Assembly: GCA_025059375.1 (NCBI GenBank)
Contig: JANXDO010000004.1
Coordinates: 62,001 to 126,000, forward strand
Source of the DNA: Candidatus Nezhaarchaeota archaeon
Lineage (GTDB): Archaea > Thermoproteota > Methanomethylicia > Nezhaarchaeales > WYZ-LMO8
Direction: 5' to 3'
Length of the DNA: 64,000 nt
Below are positions 1 through 9,031 of the stretch, piece by piece. Under the pieces are notes generated by a model. It saw only the letters and a list, made by a program, of their open reading frames with translations, ran no database searches and was not told the DNA's origin. The stretch's first letter is position 1, and every line of letters starts with the position of its first letter. The translations under genes and the position numbers were made by a program.

Positions 1-184
1 TTCTCAGCTCAAACATGGCCTTCTTAACCTCTTCCCAAGAGATGTGACCTTTCTCCTTTAAGACCTCTTCACGTACCACGTTACCCATTGAATATACTCT
101 AAGACCTAGCTCTCGTGCTACTTCTGCCACTACAGTCTTTCCAGCACCTGGCATTCCAGTTAAGCAGATGAGCTTCCTTGCCAT
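1..184 (-). CDS. Nucleotide kinase-like P-loop protein (UPF0200/COG0237 type), partial
   Basis: This is the N-terminal 61 codons of a gene that continues past the left edge. The ATG at 184 follows a GGTG ribosome-binding site that lies inside the stop region of the upstream radical SAM gene, so the two are probably co-transcribed. Residues 10-17 read GMPGAGKT, a Walker A loop close to the N-terminus, as in adenylate/cytidylate kinase-like and dephospho-CoA-kinase-like archaeal proteins. The substrate cannot be decided because the LID and base-binding regions lie outside the window. Confidence 0.75.
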   Translation of the reverse strand, partial: MARKLICLTGMPGAGKTVVAEVARELGLRVYSMGNVVREEVLKEKGHISWEEVKKAMFELR

Positions 185-185
185 T

Positions 186-950
186 TCACCTCGCAACCCT
201 CTCAAGACCGTTCTCTCGTGTCCTTATGTAAACGTTTTTAACTCCTTCACTAAGAGCTGCCTTCGCCATTATAAGAAGCTCCTGTTTGGTGGGTGGCCTC
301 ATGGACTTAAGGCTTTGATCTAATAAATCAGCTTCGGGTCTAAATTGCTGTATTACGAACTTTGTGACTCCTACTATTCTTCTCGCTATCATCCTGATAC
401 TATCAACATCATCCAAAAAGCCAGGAACTATAAGAGTTCTCACCTCAACTTCAACATTTGATCTCAAGAGGATGTCAAGGGTCTTCTCAACCTCCTTAAT
501 AACCCTCTCCCCATGACCTGGCAAGCCTATTGCCTTTTCATACGCTTTTGAGTCCAAAGGCGCCTTAACATCAAGGGCCACTCTATTTATAATGTTCTCC
601 TCCAATAGGAGCTCGATGACTTCTGGTGTTGATCCATTAGTGTCTACACCTACCTCTAGACCCTGCCTTCTTAGCTCTCTGCATAGTTCAATTAGCCCCT
701 CGCGTTGTAGAGTGCACTCACCACCTGTTATTACAACTCCATCGATTAGTGGCTTGCTTTTAAGGATCAGATTAACTAGGCTCCTTACCTCTATCTCTCT
801 CCCATAACTTGCATCTACAAGTTTACCATTTTGACAAAAGGGGCATCTAAAGTTACACCCAGAAAAAAATATTACGCTGCAAACTTTTAACGGCCAGTCA
901 ACCGTTGATAAATCAATAATGCCACCCACTCGTATCTTTTTGCTACTCAA
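186..950 (-). CDS. Radical SAM activating enzyme, NrdG/PflA-like
   Basis: A 254-residue radical SAM protein. The cluster-binding motif is C32-x3-C36-x2-C39 (GCNFRCPFCQN) near the N-terminus, followed by a GGE motif (VITGGECTL, about residue 74) that contacts the SAM amino group. The short length and lack of extra Fe-S domains match the archaeal family annotated as anaerobic ribonucleotide reductase activating protein, which installs a glycyl radical. No NrdD or glycyl-radical partner lies in this window, so the substrate is inferred from family resemblance. It is followed 1 bp later by the kinase-like gene on the same strand. Confidence 0.8.
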   Translation of the reverse strand: MSSKKIRVGGIIDLSTVDWPLKVCSVIFFSGCNFRCPFCQNGKLVDASYGREIEVRSLVNLILKSKPLIDGVVITGGECTLQREGLIELCRELRRQGLEVGVDTNGSTPEVIELLLEENIINRVALDVKAPLDSKAYEKAIGLPGHGERVIKEVEKTLDILLRSNVEVEVRTLIVPGFLDDVDSIRMIARRIVGVTKFVIQQFRPEADLLDQSLKSMRPPTKQELLIMAKAALSEGVKNVYIRTRENGLERVAR

Positions 951-1032
951 GAAGTAACACCACTAGAACACTCTCATACCTCTACCCGAAAGCATTTTTC
1001 TTCTTTACGCTAGATAAGTTTAGGGGCTATCA

Positions 1033-1920
1033 ATGCCAGTCCTAGTGCCAGGACCTGCATCTCCATCCTTAACACAACGTATGGCGATGCTCAGCAACTT
1101 TGCAATGGTTAAGGTAAGTTATAAGGTCTTCCCCGACGGTGAGTCCTACATTCGATTGGAAGAACCCATTAAGGATGACGTAGCAATAGTCGTCCAGTCG
1201 TGCCCTCCCCCTCAAGACAAGAGGATTATAGAGCTACTTCAATTGATAGACGCCTCTCTGCGGGCAGGAGCTTCAAAAGTTGTGGTTATAGTTCCATACC
1301 TTGCCTATTCAAGGCAAGATAAAGTCTTCTTAAACTATGAAGCCTTAAGTTCTAAGATAGTAGCAAGAGTTATAGAGTCCGTGGGAGCCCATGCTTTCAT
1401 CACAGTTAATGCTCACAGCGAGATGGTGTTAAGCTACTTCAAGATTAAGGCCTTAAGTGCTGATGCCTTTCCGGAGATAGCTGCTTACCTATCATCATTA
1501 AACTTGAAGAACCCACTCATTCTATCGCCAGATAAGAAGCGATACCCTGAAGCTCAACGCGTTGCTAAGCTACTCAATGCTGAGGCAACTTTTTTCGAGA
1601 AGAAGAGAGACTTGGTGACAGGAGGTATAACAACTGAAGAAAGACCCTTAAATGTCGAGGATAGGGATGTGATAATAATTGATGATATAATAAGTAGCGG
1701 GGGGACAGTGGCGAACGCAGCAAGAATAGTCTCTAGAGGTAATCCAAAAAGGATAGTTGCAGCATGCATTCATGGTCTTTATGCAGCAGGTGCTGTAGAC
1801 AAGCTGGTAGCGGCAGGAGTCCAAGAGATCATAAGCACTGACACCATAGAAACCAAGACGTCAAGAATAAGTGTAGCAAGACCTTTGTTAGAATCACTAA
1901 GGCAAGTAGTGGAGGATTAG
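1033..1920 (+). CDS. prs: Ribose-phosphate pyrophosphokinase
   Basis: A 295-residue archaeal PRPP synthetase, making 5-phosphoribosyl-1-pyrophosphate from ribose 5-phosphate and ATP for nucleotide, histidine and tryptophan synthesis. The N-terminus (VLVPGPAS) and the FPDGESYIRL segment are typical. The PRPP-binding loop IIDDIISSGGT lies near residues 214-224. The ATG start has little room upstream: about 80 bp separate it from the divergent radical SAM gene. The next gene (thpR) starts 1 bp after the stop, so this gene heads an operon running to the COG2112 kinase at 4694. rpiA, which supplies its substrate, is also in the window at 52.1 kb. Confidence 0.95.
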   Translation: MPVLVPGPASPSLTQRMAMLSNFAMVKVSYKVFPDGESYIRLEEPIKDDVAIVVQSCPPPQDKRIIELLQLIDASLRAGASKVVVIVPYLAYSRQDKVFLNYEALSSKIVARVIESVGAHAFITVNAHSEMVLSYFKIKALSADAFPEIAAYLSSLNLKNPLILSPDKKRYPEAQRVAKLLNAEATFFEKKRDLVTGGITTEERPLNVEDRDVIIIDDIISSGGTVANAARIVSRGNPKRIVAACIHGLYAAGAVDKLVAAGVQEIISTDTIETKTSRISVARPLLESLRQVVED

Positions 1921-1921
1921 G

Positions 1922-2485
1922 ATGTCAAGCAGCCTCATCCGGTGCTTCATAGCAATTGACGTTGATGACCCTAAGGTAGTAAGCAAGATTATGGAGATAC
2001 AAAGAGAGCTTCAGACTGGAGGATCAAAGTTAAAACTAGTAGAGCCCGAGAATCTCCACTTAACCCTATTCTTTCTAGGCGAGCAACCCCCCAAAATCGT
2101 CGAAAAAGTCCAAGAAGCTATGTCCACCATATCATTTAAGCCGTTTGTCATAAAGATTCAAGGGCTAGGAGCATTCCCATCCCCCGATAGACCTCGGGTC
2201 ATATGGGTGGGAGTAGTAGAAGGATTTGATGAAGTTAAAAGAATATATGCCGAGTTAAGACCAAAGCTTAAAGCAGTACCCCTTAGGTTAGAACCTGAAT
2301 CCTCCTTCGTACCTCACATAACTATTGCTAGAGTTAAGTTTTCAGGTTATGCCTTAAGAAAGGCCATTACGAGCTTAAAGGACATAGAGTTCGGCTTTCA
2401 AGAGGTCAAAGCAATAAAGCTTAAGAGGAGCACCTTAACTCCAAGAGGTCCCATATACGACACTATCTATGAAGCAAGAGGGTGA
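1922..2485 (+). CDS. thpR: RNA 2',3'-cyclic phosphodiesterase (LigT/ThpR)
   Basis: A 187-residue member of the 2H phosphoesterase family, which opens 2',3'-cyclic phosphates at RNA ends. Both catalytic H-x-T-x motifs are present: HLTL near residue 46 and HITI near residue 133. The length is normal. It sits between prs and the CCA-adding enzyme gene and its TGA overlaps the GTG start of cca by 4 bp, suggesting translational coupling. The pairing of a 2',3'-cyclic phosphate enzyme with a tRNA 3'-end enzyme is consistent with RNA end repair, though that link is inference. Confidence 0.9.
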   Translation: MSSSLIRCFIAIDVDDPKVVSKIMEIQRELQTGGSKLKLVEPENLHLTLFFLGEQPPKIVEKVQEAMSTISFKPFVIKIQGLGAFPSPDRPRVIWVGVVEGFDEVKRIYAELRPKLKAVPLRLEPESSFVPHITIARVKFSGYALRKAITSLKDIEFGFQEVKAIKLKRSTLTPRGPIYDTIYEARG

Positions 2486-3936
2486 TACAATCTGCCATGA
2501 CAAATAACGTGAAGATTGAGGTACTCCTATCAGAGGTACTTCAAGAACTTACACCAAGAGACGATGAAAGGGCTAAGGTTAATTCGATAGTCAATGAGGT
2601 CACTCAAAAAATAAATGAAATATGTAATCAGATGAACGTAAAAGCGAGGGCTGAGCTTCAAGGCTCAGTAGCTAAGGATACTTGGATAAGCGGTGATAAA
2701 GACATAGACATATTTATAATATTCTCTAAGGACACGCCAATAACTGAAGTGAGAACCCTAGGACTTCAAATAGCAAGAAAAGCAGCTGGTACTAATTACG
2801 TAGAGTGTTATGCCGAGCATCCATATGTAAGAGCTTTTATAAACAGCTACACGGTGGACATAGTCCCTTGTAGCGAGTTCGATCTAAGTAGCGGTAGACC
2901 ACAAACTGCTACTGATAGGACTCCACTACACACACGCTTTATAAAAGATAGGCTGGTTGAACACCTAAAAGGTGAGGTACGCCTCTTAAAGGGCTTTATG
3001 AAAGGTATAGGAGCTTATGGCGCTGAAATAAAGATATCAGGTTTTTCTGGTTATCTCTGCGAGCTTTTGACGTTACATTACGGGTCTTTCCTAAATGTTG
3101 TAAGCAACGCTAAAAGCTGGAAGCCCTTCTCAACAGTTATAGACCTAGTTAATCATTACGACGATCCAAAGCAAGCACTAAAGATCTTTAAATCACCACT
3201 TGTAGTAATAGACCCCATAGACAAGAACAGAAACGTCGCTGCAGCCCTATCACTTGAGAAGCTCGCTCTGTTTATGCTTGCTTGTCATGTGTTCACCTTA
3301 AAACCTAGCAAGATGTTTTTTAAGCCTGAAACGCATAGCATGAAAGAGGCTACAAGAGATGATGTGAAGAAGTACCTCGAAAAAAGCAAGACCACGCTTC
3401 TTGCAATTGCAACTACACTAGAGCCCTCTCCTCCTGACATCTTATGGGGGCAAATTAAGCGGTCATGTAATGGGATAGTTAAGCTGCTTGAGCATGAGGG
3501 CTTCAAGGTCTTAAGATGGTCTGCATGGTCTGATGACTGGGGAGAGTCAATAACCATAATTGAAGTTGAGAGTCCCACAATAACGCCGACGGTTAAACAT
3601 CTAGGCCCTCCAATCGCCTCGATGGAAGACGTCATGAAGTTCCTAATCAAGCATACTTCATCTCAAAGAACCGTAGCTGGGCCGTACATTGAAGGTGACA
3701 GACTCGTTGTCTTAACATCTAAGAGGGCCAGTGATGTTGTATCCTTCCTTAGAAACAACATACACAAGGCTGAGCTCAGTAAAGAATTTGCTGAAGCTCT
3801 AAAGCGTCGATTTGACATAGCAGTAAATGAAGAAATAATTGATGTATGTAAGAAGGAGTGCAGTAAGTATAGACTATTTGTAACCTCGTACCTAAGGGGT
3901 TCGCCACATTGGTTGCAACTATTACAACAGTCCTGA
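2482..3936 (+). CDS. cca: CCA-adding tRNA nucleotidyltransferase, archaeal class I
   Basis: A 484-residue enzyme that adds or repairs the CCA tail of tRNAs. The nucleotidyltransferase signature GS-x10-D-x-D is visible at about residues 61-77 (GSVAKDTW then KDIDIFI), and the archaeal class I tail extends to the C-terminus. The GTG start at 2482 overlaps the thpR stop; an ATG at 2497 is possible. This activity is needed here because tRNA-Pro, both tRNA-Thr genes and tRNA-His in this window do not encode CCA. Confidence 0.93.
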   Translation: MIQSAMTNNVKIEVLLSEVLQELTPRDDERAKVNSIVNEVTQKINEICNQMNVKARAELQGSVAKDTWISGDKDIDIFIIFSKDTPITEVRTLGLQIARKAAGTNYVECYAEHPYVRAFINSYTVDIVPCSEFDLSSGRPQTATDRTPLHTRFIKDRLVEHLKGEVRLLKGFMKGIGAYGAEIKISGFSGYLCELLTLHYGSFLNVVSNAKSWKPFSTVIDLVNHYDDPKQALKIFKSPLVVIDPIDKNRNVAAALSLEKLALFMLACHVFTLKPSKMFFKPETHSMKEATRDDVKKYLEKSKTTLLAIATTLEPSPPDILWGQIKRSCNGIVKLLEHEGFKVLRWSAWSDDWGESITIIEVESPTITPTVKHLGPPIASMEDVMKFLIKHTSSQRTVAGPYIEGDRLVVLTSKRASDVVSFLRNNIHKAELSKEFAEALKRRFDIAVNEEIIDVCKKECSKYRLFVTSYLRGSPHWLQLLQQS

Positions 3937-4694
3937 GGATTGAAGATACGAAGAATAACTTACTACTTAAATTGCTATGTTATCCAAGACCCACTCAAGA
4001 AGAATTTCATAGGAGGCTTAAGCAATTACGGGCCCTTGAAATAGAGGAACTTGTTCTAGACGGCCCCTGTAAGGTTAATGGGATTAGTGTTGTAGGGAGG
4101 GGTTGTGACAGTCTCGTAGTTAAGACCCTAATGAAAGGCAAGCTTGCAGCTCTTAAGATTAGGAGAGTAGACTCTCATGTTAAGACACTATTGAAAGAGG
4201 CTAAGCACCAGGAAATAGCAAATAGCATTGGTATAGGAGCTAAGCTTTACCTCTTTAGTGAAGACTTCATTGTGATGGAGTTCATAGATGGCACTCACAT
4301 AGACCGCTTTATACATCAGGCGCCAAAAGACCGCATAATGGTTGTTATAAAAGACTTGCTTGAGCAGTGTAGAAGACTAGATCTGGCTGGTTTAGACCAT
4401 GGAGAACTCTCAAGAGCAAGAAGACATGTAATAGTAAGCCATCTAAGACCCGTAATTATAGATTTCGGTAGCTCAAGCATGCAAAGGAGGCCCTCGAACA
4501 TACCATCGATATTCAGCTTTCTCTTCTTATCGAAGACAGAGCTCTCACGCCTCCTTCATCAAAAACTCGATATTTCCTTCTCAAGAGAGGAGGCTATTAG
4601 GATTATACACGAGTATAAGAGATCCCTCTCGAATGATTCATTCGAGAGGATGCTTGAACTTATAGCGCTAAGTTATGGAGGCAAAGATAAATAA
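3909..4694 (+). CDS. Predicted Ser/Thr protein kinase, COG2112 family
   Basis: A 261-residue kinase-like protein. After an N-terminal YPRPTQEEFHRRL segment typical of COG2112 comes a glycine-containing loop (GRGCDSLVVK), an ALKIRR lysine strand, a catalytic-loop-like LDHGELSRARRHV and a DFGSS magnesium-binding motif. HGEL replaces the usual H/Y-R/G-D-x-x-x-x-N, so the Asp of the catalytic loop appears as Glu and the Asn as His; activity needs testing. It is distinct from Bud32 and RIO kinases. The TTG start overlaps cca by 28 bp. Substrate unknown. Confidence 0.75.
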   Translation: MVATITTVLRIEDTKNNLLLKLLCYPRPTQEEFHRRLKQLRALEIEELVLDGPCKVNGISVVGRGCDSLVVKTLMKGKLAALKIRRVDSHVKTLLKEAKHQEIANSIGIGAKLYLFSEDFIVMEFIDGTHIDRFIHQAPKDRIMVVIKDLLEQCRRLDLAGLDHGELSRARRHVIVSHLRPVIIDFGSSSMQRRPSNIPSIFSFLFLSKTELSRLLHQKLDISFSREEAIRIIHEYKRSLSNDSFERMLELIALSYGGKDK

Positions 4695-4718
4695 CCTCTC
4701 TAACCTCCATCATAAGGA

Positions 4719-4817
4719 GGGGCCGTAGTCTAGCCTGGACTAGGATGCCAGCCTGGGGAGAAGTCCCCAACTTTCACAGATCGCTGGTGATCGGGGGTTC
4801 AAATCCCCCCGGCCCCA
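4719..4817 (+). tRNA. tRNA-Pro(GGG) with intron
   Basis: Acceptor GGGGCCG/CGGCCCC, anticodon stem CCAGC/GCTGG, T arm GGGGG-TTCAAAT-CCCCC, discriminator A. The anticodon is GGG at 4755-4757. An intron of 23 nt at about 4759-4781 (position 37/38) is needed to give a 7-nt loop; its ends fit a bulge-helix-bulge with helix GAAG/TTTC and bulges GGA and ATC. CCA is not encoded. An AT-rich box (AAAGATAAATAA, 4684-4695) about 25-35 nt upstream may be the TATA element. The 3' end overlaps the stop codon of hel308 on the other strand. Confidence 0.95.
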
Positions 4818-6952
4818 CTATCTAACTTCTCACCTATCCTCATTGCTTGGCTAATCACCTTTTGTGCTATCTTTGGTCCTAATTTAGGGAGTTTAGCTAA
4901 CTCAGTGACGCTTGCTTTGGCTACATCCTTAATCTTCTTGTATCCATGCTTAAAGAGTATTCGGGCTCTAACTCTTCCTATACCCTCAAGTTGCAGTAGC
5001 TCCAATAACTCCTCCTTAACCCCCCACCTTATTCTTGGTGTTAAGGAGCTCAACACATTTGAGTGTACCGATAATCCAGTCAATTTTGCTACTTCACTAG
5101 CAGCATAGCATATCCATTCTGCAGCCTGTGTTATTGTGTGTATATCCCCAGGCCCGACATCATACCTTAAGACAATGTCATCTTCAGGCACTTCGTTTAT
5201 CCAGTCATAGATTAGTAGTGCTGTTTTTACCTCCGACACAACTGTGACGAGGTCTTCATCACCCTCTAACACCTCATTACTTTCTAGCACAAAGCTCCCT
5301 ATCTTGTCTACATCCCTCTTACTCGCGTGAAGCTTTGGTACTTCGGGAGTCTTGCAGATTAGATGTAGATACCCTAGATTACTCTCTCTCCTCATCTTCT
5401 TGAGGTATCTCAGTAAAATTACAGCTGATAGCGGGTCTATGTAAAGCTCTGAGACCCTACGACCTAGATTAGTTGCTTTAACCACATCTCTACCTTTGAG
5501 GCTCACAAACCCCTCTCTCTCTAAGAACTTTAAAACTCCCTGCACGCTTAGAAATGCACCTAAAGGGCTGAACTGATGAGCATAGAAGGTTTTCGATACG
5601 AAGTTCATCACGTCGTTTACTGTCGCCTCTCCCATTGATGCTATTATCGCTAGCACATGCTTCCTCAAGGAGGCTTCATTAGTCAGCTGTGAGATAACCT
5701 CCTCCGGCTTGGAGTTTATGTAGTGTAAAAATATATCAAAAGCTTCAACCTCGTTCTTAGCTACGGCTATAGCCTCACCATAACTATCATACTGAGGTCT
5801 TCCAGCTCTACCAGCCATTTGATGGAACTCTAGTATTGGTATCCTCTGCATACCACGATTAACTTCATATCTCCTATAATCCTGTATGATGACCCTTCTA
5901 GCTGGCAAGTTGACACCTGCTGCCAACGTTGGTGTTGAGCAGGTTACCTTTATCTTAAACCCCCTAAAACCATCCTCTATTATCTTTCTCTGTCTTGCAG
6001 ATAGTCCAGCATGATGGAAGGCAACTCCCTTCGCCATAACCTTTACGAGCTCCTCATTAACTATTGATGCCTCCTCACCTTCCTCCATCTCTTCACAAAG
6101 CTCTCTAGTTTCCTTGGGGTCTATGAGGGGCTCTAAGTACTTAGCAATCTTGTTAGCGTACTTAACAGCATTTTGACGTGTATTAGCAAATATTAGACAT
6201 TGACCGCCATCCTTTACAACCTCTAACGTCATGTCCACTATGGGATCACCTGACACGTTCATGAAGAGGTGCTCTTCGCCTGTGCTAAAGATTATTCTAC
6301 TTCCAATACAAACCCCCATTCTTAATGGTACTGGACGCCAATCAGATTTAACGAGAGAGGCATTAAGCCACTCAGCTATTACCTCAGCGTTGCTTATCGT
6401 GGCACTAAGCGCTATAATCTGCAAGTTCTCTATTAAGCTCTTCAATCTAGCCAAAACAACTTCTAATGTTGGTCCTCTCTCAGAGTCGTTTACTAGATGT
6501 ACCTCATCAGAGACCACTATGCCCACGTCTTTTAACCAGGGGGCATTATGACGCATCAAGCTGTCAAGCTTCTCGTTTGTACAGACCACTACATCATAAT
6601 TGCTTAACCACCTATCATCACTATCATAGTCCCCCGTTGTTACAGCAACCCTCAGTAATCCCTCCTCCTCATATTTCTTAAATTCGAGCCACTTCTCATA
6701 CGCCAATGCTCTCAGTGGTGTTAGGTAGAGGGCCTTAACCTTCTGCTCCAAAACCTTCTTAGTTATAGCAAGCTCGGCTATGAGGGTCTTACCTGATGCA
6801 GTGGGCGCTGAGATTACAAGACTCTTGCCTTTTAATACGCCTGTTTTAATAGCTTCTTCTTGAGGTGGATACAGCTTTTTAATTCCTTTTCGAAGTAATA
6901 GCTTCTTCACCTCAAATGGTACGTCTAACTCTTCAACCTCTATAGCTATCAC
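4799..6952 (-). CDS. hel308: ATP-dependent DNA helicase Hel308
   Basis: A 717-residue superfamily 2 helicase that unwinds forked DNA 3'-5' and acts at stalled replication forks. Visible motifs: Q-motif PPQEEA (residues 29-34), Walker A SAPTASGKT (48-56), DEVH box near 150, LSATISN (motif III), and QMAGRAGRPQ (motif VI). A C-terminal helix-hairpin-helix region (LEGIGRVRARILFKHG, LPKLGPKIAQK) matches the family. It lies 15 bp after mcm on the same strand, forming a gins-mcm-hel308 operon. The last seven codons including the stop are antisense to the 3' end of tRNA-Pro. Confidence 0.95.
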   Translation of the reverse strand: MIAIEVEELDVPFEVKKLLLRKGIKKLYPPQEEAIKTGVLKGKSLVISAPTASGKTLIAELAITKKVLEQKVKALYLTPLRALAYEKWLEFKKYEEEGLLRVAVTTGDYDSDDRWLSNYDVVVCTNEKLDSLMRHNAPWLKDVGIVVSDEVHLVNDSERGPTLEVVLARLKSLIENLQIIALSATISNAEVIAEWLNASLVKSDWRPVPLRMGVCIGSRIIFSTGEEHLFMNVSGDPIVDMTLEVVKDGGQCLIFANTRQNAVKYANKIAKYLEPLIDPKETRELCEEMEEGEEASIVNEELVKVMAKGVAFHHAGLSARQRKIIEDGFRGFKIKVTCSTPTLAAGVNLPARRVIIQDYRRYEVNRGMQRIPILEFHQMAGRAGRPQYDSYGEAIAVAKNEVEAFDIFLHYINSKPEEVISQLTNEASLRKHVLAIIASMGEATVNDVMNFVSKTFYAHQFSPLGAFLSVQGVLKFLEREGFVSLKGRDVVKATNLGRRVSELYIDPLSAVILLRYLKKMRRESNLGYLHLICKTPEVPKLHASKRDVDKIGSFVLESNEVLEGDEDLVTVVSEVKTALLIYDWINEVPEDDIVLRYDVGPGDIHTITQAAEWICYAASEVAKLTGLSVHSNVLSSLTPRIRWGVKEELLELLQLEGIGRVRARILFKHGYKKIKDVAKASVTELAKLPKLGPKIAQKVISQAMRIGEKLDSGAGGI

Positions 6953-6967
6953 CTAAGTTTATAGCCA

Positions 6968-9031
6968 TTAGACTTTCTTGTAGTAGCCATCACGAGGCTG
7001 GAAAATAACGCCATCACCTAACAACTGTCTAAGCGTCTTTTCAACGAAGGTCTTGTCAATCCCTTCTTGCTGAGCTCTCTCAATTATGAGCTCCTTACTT
7101 ACAGGTCCCCCTTGAAGCTCTTTCTGAAGTTCTCCAAGTATCTCTATGATTTTAGCTATTTTCTGTTGTACGGTTCTCGGCTTACCCGTCATTATGATGT
7201 CAATGTCAGGTCTTCCAGCTGCATCACTACCCACAGTCCTTAGATAGTAGTCCATCAGTTCAATCACGGCTTCGGCATCCTCAGCCGTTACCTCACTTCT
7301 TAGAGCTATACGCGCCCTTGCTTCAGCCGCTCTCACAAGAGTTTCCAATTGTCTAACAGTTATTGGTACTGGACTATCCTCTGAAGCCTTTTCCCTTAAC
7401 CCTAAGAAGTAGGATTTTATTCTATCAATAGCTGCTTCAGTAAGCTTAGGCATCACGTTTCTCCTTGCATATGCGATGTACTTTCTTAAGAAATCTGGTG
7501 GGAAGGGAGTAGTTTTCTCACTTTTCATGGCTCTAAGGTTTAAGACATGATCTGCGAGAGCAGCATCTCTAACTTTACTAGGCTTATCAGTGATTATGAA
7601 GATAAAGTCAAACCTCGATAGTATCGTTACTGGCAAGTTTATGTTCTCAGATAGAGGTCTATTCGACATATACCTACCAAGAGTAGGGTTTGCCGCAGCT
7701 AGAATTGACGTGCGTGCATTCAAAGTAGCCACTATTCCGGCCTTAGCTATGCTGACTGTTTGCTGCTCCATGGCTTCATGTATAGCTACCCTATCGTCTT
7801 GCCTCATCTTATCAATCTCATCTATACATGACACTCCATTATCAGCTAGAACTAATGCTCCTGCCTCTAAGAAGAACTCACCAGTATTCTTATCTCTAAT
7901 GACAGTGGCCGTAAGACCTGCAGCTGTTGAACCCTTGCCAGAAGTATATATCCCTCGAGGAGCTAATTTAGCGACATACTGAAGAAGTTGGCTCTTTGCT
8001 GTTCCAGGATCCCCAATTATCAGGACGTGGAGGTCTCCTCTAACTTTAATCCCATCGGGCATCACCTTTGGAACCCCGCCGAACAGCATGTATGCTATGG
8101 CTTCCTTGACCTCTTCCATGCCGTAGATCGATGGCGCTATTGACCTAACTATCTTATCCACTATGTCCGGGTCTTTAGCAACCTCTCTTATCTCTCTCTC
8201 GTCTTCGGGTGTTATCTCAACGTCCTCATACCCCTTCGTTGATACCTCAACGTAGTTTGCCTCTAGATATGTAGTGAAGGTTGTTAACTTACCAAGCTTG
8301 AGAGAGCTTTCTTGCTTAAGAGTAACTATCCCACTAATCAAAATCCTATCTCCAGGTCTTGCACTATCAACCAGATCCTCTGTCACAAGAACTTCTATGG
8401 AACGTGGTAATTGACCTGGAGGCAGCTCTTCAGGTTTCTCTTGGACAATAAAGATCTGAGCATCAATGTAGCTTGAATTCTCAGGGCTAAATTCTAGAGT
8501 GCCTTTCCTCCCGCACTTTGGACATATAGATGGTGTTGTAAATGATCTTGAGACTTGCGGTATCCTTATGACTTCTCTACAATCGACGTTCTTGCATATG
8601 AAGGTACTCTCAACGAGCCTTTGTTTTATACTACTAGATCTGACAAGCACCCCCTCTATGGTAATCATTTTATTTATATGTTCAGCTCTTATCTTCCTTA
8701 TTGGAACTACATCACCAGCCCCTCTAAACCTGGCATGGAATCTTCCTATTTTTTCAGCATAATCTTTATACTCAGTCTTAACTACTTCATAGAGCGCTAA
8801 TGATGCATACTCTAAGTACTCACGAGGTCTGTCAACAATCCCTTTTGCTAAATTGACATCGAAAAGTAGCAAGTCATCAAAATCTACGGTTAAAGACTTA
8901 GATCCTAAAACTACCATCTGCCTGACTCTTTCTCTATACTTGAAGCTACCTTTACCATCAAGAAATGACTTAAAGAATTCTGCGAACTGCCCAATGGGGT
9001 CTTCAAGCTTAGCTTCAACCACTACCCTCAC
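6968..9031 (-). CDS. mcm: Replicative DNA helicase MCM
   Basis: A 687-residue MCM subunit that forms the hexameric replicative helicase. The N-terminal domain holds a zinc site (CKNVDCREV ... CPKCG, about residues 146-178). The AAA+ domain has Walker A GDPGTAKSQLL, Walker B CIDEIDKM, sensor 1 and the LSRFD arginine finger. A C-terminal winged-helix segment follows (GPVSKELIIERAQQEG). Length is standard. Its start overlaps the GINS gene by 17 bp, which places two CMG-helicase components in one transcript. Confidence 0.97.
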   Translation of the reverse strand: MRVVVEAKLEDPIGQFAEFFKSFLDGKGSFKYRERVRQMVVLGSKSLTVDFDDLLLFDVNLAKGIVDRPREYLEYASLALYEVVKTEYKDYAEKIGRFHARFRGAGDVVPIRKIRAEHINKMITIEGVLVRSSSIKQRLVESTFICKNVDCREVIRIPQVSRSFTTPSICPKCGRKGTLEFSPENSSYIDAQIFIVQEKPEELPPGQLPRSIEVLVTEDLVDSARPGDRILISGIVTLKQESSLKLGKLTTFTTYLEANYVEVSTKGYEDVEITPEDEREIREVAKDPDIVDKIVRSIAPSIYGMEEVKEAIAYMLFGGVPKVMPDGIKVRGDLHVLIIGDPGTAKSQLLQYVAKLAPRGIYTSGKGSTAAGLTATVIRDKNTGEFFLEAGALVLADNGVSCIDEIDKMRQDDRVAIHEAMEQQTVSIAKAGIVATLNARTSILAAANPTLGRYMSNRPLSENINLPVTILSRFDFIFIITDKPSKVRDAALADHVLNLRAMKSEKTTPFPPDFLRKYIAYARRNVMPKLTEAAIDRIKSYFLGLREKASEDSPVPITVRQLETLVRAAEARARIALRSEVTAEDAEAVIELMDYYLRTVGSDAAGRPDIDIIMTGKPRTVQQKIAKIIEILGELQKELQGGPVSKELIIERAQQEGIDKTFVEKTLRQLLGDGVIFQPRDGYYKKV

